DNA of 64,000 nucleotides from Mesostigma viride (lineage: Eukaryota; Streptophyta; Mesostigmatophyceae; Mesostigmatales; Mesostigmataceae): NCBI GenBank assembly GCA_009746045.1, contig RPFO01000839.1, positions 7,501 to 71,500 on the forward strand, in the 5' to 3' direction. Positions within the stretch are counted from its first letter, which is position 1. Each line of letters opens with the position of its first letter. A program made the translations under genes and the position numbers. Shown one piece after another: positions 1 to 10,371 of this stretch. The notes beneath the pieces were generated by a model. It searched no databases and had not been told where the DNA came from. It saw only the letters and a program-made list of their open reading frames with translations.

Positions 1-170
<170 letters not shown>

Positions 171-680
171 CGGGATGCAGGCTCTGTGCAGCTGGGCGAC
201 GGTTGTCCACTTGGCAGCCTTGGAGCATAATGCGTGTTGTACGTTGTTGTTGCTGTTGCCCACGCCGCACATGAGACCACCGGCGCGGGAATAAACTCCA
301 CTCAACTCCACTCAACTCCGCACATGGGCAGCAGACGTTGTTGTACTGAGTACAACAACAACGGTAGTACAGTAGGCCGCTTCTGAAGGCCGGCGCTGGG
401 TGCACTGTGCAGTGTATCCATTATCCAGATGGAATTTCATGACCGATCTATCTGGGAACGGAAGGGTCCGGGCTTGTCCAGGTCACGAATTTTTGCGAAG
501 CTGGATCAGGAATGACTGAGGACACGCGCGCTTGCTAACTGCACGTAAGACAAAGGATAAATATTCGCCCAGCAAATTCGTGTGCAGCTTGCTCCAGGAC
601 TTAACTGTGTCGGGAAAGAGACGTGTACTTCCTTTTCAGGAAGGACCTGCAGTGACATCCATTGCCTACCTTTTGGCAAG

Positions 681-3600
681 ATGTCCGTCTCGATGGCTCG
701 TTCTTTTAATTTTGCGGCATGCCACGCCGCGTTGCAAGGGCCGAAGGCCGAGCAGGTATTTTCATGAACAGTCGAAACACCTAGTGGCAGTCAAGAACCT
801 TCCTATCATAGCTAATACGAGGCTGCCTGTTCCTTCCACTTCCGGTAATGCGCTATCCTTTAGTCCTCTCTTATCATAACTGCTACGTGTAATTTCGTTC
901 CCCTTTCCTGCGACACGGTGCCGGCATTCTGCTTGCCCTGCGGTCTGCCTACCGCAGGCTTCCCCCAAATCGACTTTCCATGGATCACGCCATACCCTGT
1001 CTGGCAGGCCCCTCAGCATCCGCAGCACCCAGTGCAGGCCCCGTACCGCACTCGCCGTCAAGGCCGTGAAGGTGGACGACATCGCGTAAGTTCCCTCATA
1101 CGCTCCTTTGCCCCCTTCGCTCGTTGTGCCCTTGCGTTGTGCCTTTGCCACTGCCATGCTGTCCACGCGTTCCAACACCCTTCCATCCATATGCCTGATG
1201 CACTGCACGGGATCGCTACCAGTCGCAGTCACATCCGCTTCCCCCGAGTCTCTGCTCCCATCTGCACTCCGACGCCAATTCCCACTCGGTAGCGCTGGTG
1301 TTAGCCTTCTTTCGCCCGCGTCCCAGCAGTAAACACTAGGATGCAATGCCGCTGTGGAGCCGCTGCATTCTCTTAATAAAATTGTGTATGGCGTTATCTC
1401 TTCCAGAGTAGGGTTGATAATGATGGAAATATATTTAGTAATGGTTAATATATTCCGGAAATATAGTAGTCTGTTCTGTCCGACCGTAGCCAAAACTGCC
1501 CCATAGGCCATATGTATCTCTCAGCTTGCCCCATAGCCCATGTATGTATCCGTAATCATGCTCCACATTTATGGTGTCTAAAACTTCAGTTGTTTGGGGG
1601 GCGACACCTGCAGCATTTCCTAACAAAGAATTCCAATGTTGCCTGTCACGACAGATGCATATAACATCATATGCCTATGACGTGTTAGTCGTAGTTCCTA
1701 CTGCTGGCCACAGCTCGGTGCTGTTGACTGCCAGCACCTGCACATCTCACTGCCTGCCGCTGCAGATGGCACCGATGCTGTTTTTTTAACACCACATTCA
1801 CGTGTCACTGCCCACTCCATTGCTATTGCCCACTGCATGCCTTCACCAGCTTCGGCGTGGCCGAGTTCAAGGGCACGGGCCGCCCCACGATGGAGGACGG
1901 TTTCTCGTACGCAGTGGGCGATGCGGACGGCTTCTCCTTCTTCGGCGTCTACGATGGCCACGGTGGCTCTGCCTGCGCGACGTACGTGCGGGGGTGGTGC
2001 ACCCCGTTGGACAGCGTGCGGGGGTGGGGGTTGCAGCACGCCATTGCAACATGAAAGCGAGTGGGCATAGGAATGCTTTTCTACCATTCCTGGCAGCATG
2101 TTGGTACCATTCCAAGCCGTGTGATACAACGACAATGCCCACATATGAAACATGACAGCGAGGGGGATGTACGATGCGAAACAGGGGGTGGCTGCCTTGC
2201 GAACACAGGGGGTGTCTGCCTTGGGGAGGAGTAGATACCGTGTGCCCACCCATGCAAGCGTGCGCCCACCCGTGCAAGCGGACAGCGTGTGCCCGCCCAT
2301 GCAAGCCAATAGCAGGGGACGCAGCGTAGATGAGCTGGTGGGGCGCCATGGTCACGTGTTGGCAGGGCACGGCCGACCATGGTGCCATGGCATCACCCAT
2401 GCTAGAAAATGGAGGCCGGCCGCTTCAATATAGTCTGCCTTGTGAATCGGTGGCATGTGCTAGTATGTCACTCGGCATGACGATTGTTTAGTGTCAGGGC
2501 TCCGACCCCGGCTGGGTGCTGGTCTCTCCCACGCTCTCTGTTCCTACATGGTCCTCCGGATGCCTGTTTGTGGTTGAGTTGTTCTGGTGGCCATTCCAAG
2601 TTGTAGATGTGGTAATCAGGGGGAGTAGTCCGCCGGACAGCACTCCCAGGAATCATGCCGGCGACTCCCACGGTCCGGTGCCTCTCATGGTGATCCCCCC
2701 CTCTCTTTCGAATGCCTCCCATGGACTCTTTGTGGATGCACATCAAACGCATTCACTTCCTCCCAGTCGGTGCAACTGATGCTTGCGTCGCCGGCGTATG
2801 ACTAACGTACCTTGTGCGCAGGCGCGTGGCGCAGCGCCTGTGGCCCATCTTTGAGGAGAAGATCAAGGGTGCGTGCGATGTCTAGTCTATATTTTTACAG
2901 CCATATCATGGGAAAGAAGGTCAAGGGTAGGTGCAATGTCTAGTCTGTCTTATGATAACCCTAGCGAGGGAGAGAAGATCAAGGGCACATACTGCCTCGT
3001 GCCAGTAGCTTACGATCAAGGGTGCACCGCCTAGTTGGAGCCCTTTCTCCATGTCATGGGATGCTGGTTAGGTAACACTTCATAGCACCCAATCCTCCTT
3101 TACATGCGGCAAAACATCCGCCCACGAGGACACTGTAGGAAGCTTACCTTGGAGATATCGGTTGCCGTTGCGAGGCCTGGCAGCGTCTAGCACCCCTAGC
3201 GCTGCTGGAATAAGTCACGATGCTCCGCTTCTCTCTTGGAGTAAGTGATTGACAGATGGTAGCATGGTGACAGATGGTGGCTCAGTGATGGCTGGATGCC
3301 AAGGATCCTGCGCCCGTGCACCCATCCTCATGCATGCCCCTCCTTTGCTTGCCATCGATTCCTGCTTTCGCCCGTTGTGCATCATCCACCGCCATGCCTG
3401 CCACGTGGCGCCCGCCTGCCTCTACCACAGGCCCCAACCATGTCCCCTCCCCACAAAAAGTATCCCTACCCCATACCACCCTGACCGTTGCCTATTCCAC
3501 CTCCACCCTCACGTGTACAACCCCTCCCCTTCCCTACCCCTACCCTCCCCCCCCTCAAACCCCACCCCCCCACTGCCTTCATCCCACCTATCCCACCCCC

Positions 3601-6600
3601 CAGCTGGCCTGGGCAAGGAGGACCTCCAGACAACCACGTACAAGGCCTACCTGGCGATGGATGAGGAGCTGCTGGCGTCCCCCGACGGCTTCTGGGGGGG
3701 CTTCAAGGAGCGCGGAGTGGGCGGCTCCAAGTGCGGCGCGTGCAGTGCCACCGCGCTGCTGTACAATGGCTCGGGTGGGTGAGGGCATCATGTGATGGTG
3801 ATGGTGATGACAATGGTGACGCGGATGGTGATGGTGATGGGGAGTGTGGGGGAGTGTGGGGGGCGGGGCCACGATGGTGACCGCTGACTGTGACGTGTGC
3901 CAGCCTTGCTCGTATTGTGAGCCTGCGTTTGCTCGTGCTTTTTTTTCTTTTTTTCACGCTCCAAAAGTAGCTTCTCTTTTTGCCCCATGTTCCTTGGCCA
4001 CCCCCTTTCTCTGCCCTGCGTTGTCATTTCTGAATCCTTGCTGCCCATCCCCACTCGTGTCCCCCTTCTCCTTTCCTTCCAGCCTCCCTGCCGCCTGGCT
4101 GAATGCTCGTTTTCTAATCCTCTTCTGCTGCTGTGGCCTTGTGCGTCTATCAAGTCTCCACCGCTGCCTGCGGCGTGCACGACTGTACCCCTGGTCCTCC
4201 CCAACCCCTTCCTTTACCCCCCCCCCCCACACACGTAACCCGCTCCCCTCCCTCACCCCACCCGCCCCGGTAAAATTATCCCCCCCCCCCTCCCGGTTCC
4301 GCAGACGGTGCCATGCATGTGGTCACCGCCAACGTGGGGGATTCGCGCGTCGTCCTCTCGCGTGGGGGCCAGGCGCTGCAGCTGTCATTTGACCACAAAG
4401 TAAGTCACACGTCATAATTCTCGTGTGGCCTGAAAGTGAGCCTAAAGCACAGCCCTGGTTCGACCACAATGTGAGCCTAAAGCACAGCCCTGGTTTGACC
4501 ACAAAGTGAAACACATGGCAACCCTCGTTTTGACCACAACACACGCAAAGAAACAACCTTTGAGTACCACAATCTAGAACACACCGTTGTTTTAGTTTTC
4601 ATCTGACCCCAGAGTAAGATAACTTGTATGCAGCACAAAGTGAGCCACACAGCAATGGGTGGGCCCTTGTCTGCTAGACGTTTATGTGTCACCCTTCCTA
4701 GTTTGCCCGCACTTAGCACAGGGCTCCACTGCCCTTTTTGTGCCCCTGTGAACGATGCGGAGACGTTGTGCGTGATGGCAACTGCTATCTTGGGAGAGAG
4801 CCCATGAACAGGTCATGCTGGATGGGGCATAGATTGTGGCATCTGTTTCTCTTGCAGTAGCCGTCGCTGCAGCCTGCCGTGTCCCCGCCTTTGACTTGCC
4901 CTTGTGGGCCCTTGTGGGCCCATGCGCCCTTGTGGGCCCTGGCGCCCTCGCGCCCTGGCGCCCTCGCGCCCTCGCGCCCTCGCGCCCTCGCGCCCTCGCG
5001 CCCTCGCGCCCTCGCGCCCTCGCGCCCTCGCGCCCTCGCGCCCTCGCGCCCTCGCGCCCTGGCGCCCTGGCGCCCTGGCGCCCTCGCGCCCTCGCGCCCT
5101 CGCGCCCTCGCGCCCTCGCGCCCTCGCGCCCTCGTGCCCTCGTGTGCGCTCGTGTGTTGTGTGGGATGACCACCGTGCCATGTCGCTGACGCGTGGATAT
5201 TCAACAGTACCACCGATCCCCACCCCTTGTGTCCACATGCCCATCTGCCTGTAGATATTAGCTATGTAGTATGTAGTTATGAGCTGTGCAGTTAATAGGC
5301 TTGCTGCCTCACTCGGTGCGTTGCTGCGCCTGCGCACCCCTGTGCCTGCGTGATGCCCCTTCACCTTCTCCGGCGCGGTGTGCGTGCCCTTAACCTGTGT
5401 GATGGCTTCGTTTTGTCCGATGCTGTTTTGTGTGCTTGCTGTGTTTGATTGCTACGCGTTGTTCCATCCATATTTGTCCGTGTGTGACTGCATGTTGTTG
5501 CTGCGTCCTGATGCGTCTTGCCCGACTGTCTGCCTGTGGTTTGCGGGTGCCAGCCTGACGTGGAGGAGGAGCGTCTGCGCATTGAGCGCAACAACCCCTT
5601 CCCCAAGCAGCCGCTGGTGGGTGTCGCGTGCCTTGACACAATGTGATGACAGATGGAAGGATGAAAGGATGGATGATGGCTGCGCGTGATGGCATGACGC
5701 AGTGGACAACGACAGGATACGAAAAGTGGTGACATGATGTCATGAGTCAGGCCATGAATGGTGCCAGGATATGATTAGTGCTGGCATGACGGGAGGCAGC
5801 TGCCGTGCTGTGCAGCAGCAACCAAACCGCCAGACCTGATGTCATGCGGCCTGCTTTACCTGCCTGCACACGCACACTGGACACCAGCCTCCATGCATGC
5901 CTGGTCAGAAACAACCTGGTCAGAAACAACCCAGCGTGTGCCAGTGGGCTTCTACTAGCCCCGCAATATAGCATGGACTGCCGTCATCACTGCGAATGGG
6001 TGGATGGATTGTTCTCTGCACCAATAGACGCGGGCTGCTTGTGTGCATGTTGCCTGCGTGACCAATGGGAGGCGGCGACTGATGTACCCGCAATCATGTC
6101 GCTGCTCTCATCGCGCTGGGCTTCCTGCAAACATGGACTCACAGGTCAAGTTTGTGGGCGGCACCTGGAGGGTGGGCGGCCTCCTGGCCCTCTCCCGCGC
6201 GTTCGGTGACGCGTACCTGAAATCGTGAGTGCTCCCTGGATGCACGTTGCGGGCACATGTGGGTAGGACAGTAGGTGTGTGTGGGTATCGTGGGGGGGAG
6301 GGAAGCTTATGTGTGTGTGTGTGTGCGTGCATGCTCGCACAGGGTCGTAATTTTTCTTTTGAAGGGGCACCTGTCCAGTGCCCACTGATGATGAACACTC
6401 TCATCACTCCCGTGGCTGTACCACCCACGATTCCTCTTAGCACGCTTTCATGAGCGCCCTACCGGCATGGGCATCCTAGCCTACGAAACGTTTTCTGTAT
6501 CTCTGCCCAGCGTCTAGGCATCGTTTGCTTCCCGTGTCTTCCTGCGCATGCCACCATCCCCTCATTCGTGTGTGCACCTGCACCATCCATCTGTCCATCG

Positions 6601-9263
6601 TGTTCACCTAGTATTATCTAGGTCAATCGTGTTCACCTAGTATTATCTAGGTCAATCGTGTTCACCTAGTATTATCTAGGTCAATCGTGCTCACCTAGTA
6701 TTATCTAGGTCAATCGTGTTCACCTAGTATTATCTAGGTCAATCGTGTTCACCTAGTATTATCTAGGTCAATCGTGTTCACCTAGTATTATCGAGGTCAA
6801 TAGGTAATTGTAAACCCTGTACGCTACCCTGCGCAGGCTGCTGATCCACAGACACTCGCCATCATCGGATCACATGCAAAGCATCCCCGTGTGTCGTTGA
6901 CGTGCCATGCGCTCGCCCTCCTCCTTGCTTATGCTGTTGCTGGATCCCCGCCCCTGTCTGCACCGGTGCTGACGCCTATGCTGATTCTGGCTCTGTGCTG
7001 GCTCCAGTGATAAATCATACGCAATACGCTGTCATGCGTGGCCGGTGTGTATGGTGTATAATACGCTCAATACAGTGTATAATACGCTAAAAAATGTGAA
7101 ATACGCCATACGCGAAAGGAGGGTATGATGTATAATACGCTCAATACGGTGTATTATTTATCACTGCATGGCCCCCTGCCTGTGCTTTGTTCCTGCAGCG
7201 TCAAGGGTGGCGCTGAGGGGCCCGTCGGTGGGTTCGGCCTCATCGCGGAGCCCGACATGTTTGTGGAGACCATCACACCAGGTAGCGTCTGTAAGGGGTA
7301 CTGAATAGTCTAACTAGGACGTTATTCATACTTAGTTTGTTTGCCTAACTAAGACGTTACTCTTACTTAGTTAGACTAACGTTTGCCTACTAAGAGGTTA
7401 GTCTGGCCTTACGTGTTTAGGATAGATACGTTAGTAGAGTCTATCTTATCAGTGGATATTCTTGCAATTCGTGGCATCAGTTATATTTGCGGACTTTGTC
7501 AGATGCGAATCCACGACGCCCCGCTCCCCTCATCCTTGTCGGGAGAGATGACTCCTCCACGTTCCCTTGGGTTCTTGTCCTGGACCCATTTAGGCTGTTT
7601 TCCTGGTGACCTGCGCTTGACCATGTATGACTAGGCAGGATCTAGCTGCTAGGCAGGAAACCAATTTAAAGACATTGGCCCGGCGATCGACCGGGCGGAT
7701 GCTTACGCGAATGACTTGCACGCTAAGGTCTGTCCCATTTACTATCTCTCTCCCCCCGACCCCGACCCTGGCTCCCCCGGCCTGGCACTTTCAATGCGAT
7801 GGCCCCGCCGGGCCGCGCTTTTGGCTTTCTGTGCACTCTCGCCCCTGGCCCTTGGGATGCCTCACCATCCCATCTACCCCACGCCACCGATGGAAAACAC
7901 CGTGATCATGAAAAAGCACGTCTTTCTGTTGGCGCCCTGTCCTATGCTGCCCTGTCATATGAGGCGTTGCTTGTCCAGCTGTTCTTGCACGCCATGACCA
8001 TCACCATCACGGCAGGATGATGGAGCTGACGGATAATGCGTGGTGATGGTGTGGCAAGGATGGTGGTGGTGATGGTTGTATGAAATGGTGGTGAGTGTGT
8101 GACAGGATAGTGAGGCTGTTGTGATGGGATGATGCTGCGCCAGCTGTTGTACCGCGGCTGACCCATCCGGTATTGGTCCCTCTCCGCCAGCGCTTCTCTT
8201 CCCCCGCCACCCAAAACACACACGCACACAAAAGACACACACACAAGACACACATACACACACGGACACACATACATGCTCAGAGGATGACTTCCTGCTG
8301 CTCTTCCATCCCCGCGCATTTGTTTGTCGTGCTGCTCATCCATCCTGTGTCGGCGTCCCTCATCCGTCACGCGACCCTTGCTCCCCCAGAGGACGACTTC
8401 CTGCTGCTCTTCACCGATGGCGTGTACGAGGTGCTCACCAACCAGCAGCTGGTGGACCTGGTGCGCGAGTGCCCCCCGTAAGTCATGGGCGTGAACGGTG
8501 AAGGGCTGTGCGCGAGCGTGTTGCTATCAACCGTTGTACTGTCGATGTAGGTATGACCTAACTATGCAGATATGATTTCGAGGCACCTTGGCGATTGCTG
8601 TTCGTTCTTGGGATCCGTTGTCCCCTGCTGGCACTGTCTTTCCCAGTCACTGGGGGGCACTGCTTTGTTCGTGTAGTTGTCATTTCAATTCATTGCTATG
8701 TCGCGTTTCTGGTCCAGTGTCGGCGCATGGCCAAGGAATGGTCTTTGGCGCCTCTGTGTATTGGGCTCTCCCTGTCTTGCGTGAAGTCTCTACACCCTCT
8801 CTTCCATATCAATCGTCACAGCTTGTTAACAGAACGCCTGTCACCCCTGAACAGAGCGGATGCCCCACTGCCTGGCTGGCCCACACTACTCCCATGTGCA
8901 CACACCAACCATGCATTTATCATGGTCTGGACACCCCCGTGACATCAGGATGTACAAATCAAACATAAGCTGGTTGTCTCCTTGATAGGTTACCCATTGG
9001 TACAGCTTACCCACACTTCCCTTGTATAGGTCGCTGCTTCTTGGAGTGCCCTGTGTGATGGAGACCTTCATGTTTTACCTTCCATGGAGGTCAAGTACGC
9101 GATTTCTTCTAAGTTCATGGCATGTGCTCAATGTGCTGGCATTGCCATGTGCCCGCTGCACAGGACGATGAGCCTGAATCAAATTGCTGAGAAGGTGGCG
9201 AAGACAGCGCAGGCCAAGGGAGCCACAGACGATGTCACCATTTTTGTTGTCAAGCTCAAGTGA
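681..9263 (+). CDS. PP2C-type Ser/Thr protein phosphatase with plastid-like leader, 11 exons
   Basis: Predicted Mn/Mg-dependent PP2C (PPM family) phosphatase of about 353 aa that removes phosphate from Ser/Thr. My exon model is 681-755, 958-1085, 1850-1981, 2822-2868, 3604-3774, 4305-4399, 5554-5616, 6145-6224, 7199-7281, 8390-8477 and 9164-9263. Every junction is GT-AG and every phase fits, which strongly supports the chain. Family motifs appear in order: RPTMED and FGVYDGHGG in exon 3, ANVGDSRVVLSRGG in exon 6, LSRAFGDAYLKS in exon 8, EPDMFVETITP in exon 9, LLFTDGVYEVL in exon 10 and TDDVTIFVVKLK before the stop. The metal-binding Asp residues of the DGHGG, TDG and DDVT motifs are all present. 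The first about 65 residues are rich in Ser, Arg and Ala and poor in acids, like a chloroplast transit peptide. The substrate is unknown. Exon 1 is the least certain: exon 2 has no ATG in frame, and 681 is the upstream ATG that splices in phase. Confidence 0.88.
4905..5150. repeat. 8-bp GC-rich minisatellite in PP2C intron 6
   Basis: About 30 tandem copies of an 8-bp unit (CGCCCTCG, with CGCCCTGG variants) lie between exons 6 and 7. Open frames of Arg-Ala-Pro repeats on both strands are by-products of the repeat, not genes. Confidence 0.95.
6598..6800. repeat. 29-bp tandem repeat, 7 copies, in PP2C intron 8
   Basis: Seven head-to-tail 29-bp units with only two or three substitutions (at about 6690 and 6793). 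Each unit contains an inverted repeat, ACCTAG-TATTAT-CTAGGT, so each could fold as a small hairpin. The array is intronic, between exons 8 and 9. Confidence 0.96.
7005..7166. mobile_element. MITE-like 162-bp inverted-repeat unit in PP2C intron 8
   Basis: The ends are inverted repeats that match at 15 of 16 bases (CAGTGATAAATCATAC at the left; CAGTGATAAATAATAC reading in from the right). The inside is AT-rich, with repeated AATACGC and GTGTATAATACGC motifs. No target-site duplication is evident, so this could be a plain hairpin repeat rather than a transposed MITE. Confidence 0.5.
8208..8276. repeat. (CA)n-rich microsatellite
   Basis: Imperfect CA/CACA repeat in the intron before exon 10 of the PP2C gene. 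The neighbouring 8000-8120 is rich in GGTGATG repeats. Confidence 0.8.
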
Positions 9264-9568
9264 TGACAACTTTTGAAGTGGTATCCGAATAAGGATGTGC
9301 TATGGTTGCCGTTTGGTGTATTTCCGATTCACCAATATCACTGGTTTCAAGAATCTTGCCAGGCGCCTAAAGGGATACTCCCTTTGTGCACAGGAGCGGC
9401 ATTACTGCATGTGGAGGTAGTCATGTGGAGATAGGGTAATCTTGTTTAGGCAGGAGCGCATGAGTAGATCTAATCTTGAATAATTTATTACACGCGATCC
9501 CGGGGAGCATGGGCTCCATAATAAAACAAGATATTGTCACATGTCTCATATTCTTTGAATACCGTACC

Positions 9569-10150
9569 TGTTACGTCCCAGCCCAGACACACCTAGCCTG
9601 AGCTACGTAGCGAAAGACCCTTCTTGCCGGAATTAGGAATAATTCAGGATAGCCTAAAGTAGGTTGCGCTTCACGACGTGAGTCGTGAGATATCTGGCAT
9701 CACGGCTTAATGCCAAGCTAATTAGTTCACACTTATAATGGCTAGCAATACCAATCACAAATGGATAATGCCCCGGGCTCAATGTGTAGGCGTATTCGCA
9801 CTTATCATTCATTAAACCAAGAGGACGAGACTCTCGTCCTCGGACCAATTTAACCTAGGTTGATTGCGGCGCAGATACATGCCAATTTCCCTGGACCAAT
9901 CCGAGCCAAACATTCCACGTAGGATCCGGGCCGACATCGACCCTCAACTACAGGATCCACGTCTAGTACCACAAATGGACTCGGAACTGACGCGGCGCCA
10001 CCGCACCGGTACCTAAAAGGGCAACCTAGGACCAAAATAGCTAGTCCAATTCACGCAAGAGTCATTGTCCATAAAACTTAGTACAACGGCCACAAGGCCT
10101 TAGTAATTTATTCCATTGTTACGTCCGACCTAAAGGGCCGGGACGTAACA
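9569..10150 (-). repeat. 3' LTR of the Ty3/gypsy element
   Basis: 582 bp, beginning TGTTACGTCC and ending GGACGTAACA, so it has the usual TG...CA ends inside a 10-bp inverted repeat. It matches the right LTR almost base for base. GTACC precedes it. Confidence 0.95.
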
Positions 10151-10164
10151 CTCCTCCCCCCCAC
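10151..10164 (-). other. Polypurine tract of the Ty3/gypsy element
   Basis: Read on the - strand, the bases touching the 3' LTR are GTGGGGGGGAGGAG. This purine run is where plus-strand DNA priming is expected. Its position fixes the element's direction as right to left. Confidence 0.85.
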
Positions 10165-10371
10165 GGGGGTCGGTAGTCCCTACCGTACAAAGGTAGAATA
10201 GGATCACAAAACAAGACTACTATAAGAGTACTATGTCCCAACCTCGGTTCACCCGCAGGTCAGTAATGCCAGTTCCTCTAGAGGTTGATACACAAGCCCA
10301 ACCCTGACGTAGTAGCCAAAACCTGGCGGGGATTGAACTCCGTGTTCCATCCCGAAACTGAACTATCTAAT

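Noticed and set aside
762-1511. 249-codon frame on the - strand
   Set aside because: Antisense to PP2C exons 1-2 and introns. No family motif, while the + strand splices into a full phosphatase.
4682-5364. Long Arg/Ala/Pro/Gly repeat frames on both strands
   Set aside because: They come from an 8-bp GC-rich minisatellite that is open in several frames. It lies between two PP2C exons.
6598-6800. CRISPR-like array
   Set aside because: The 29-bp units are directly adjacent with no spacers and lie in an intron of a eukaryotic gene.
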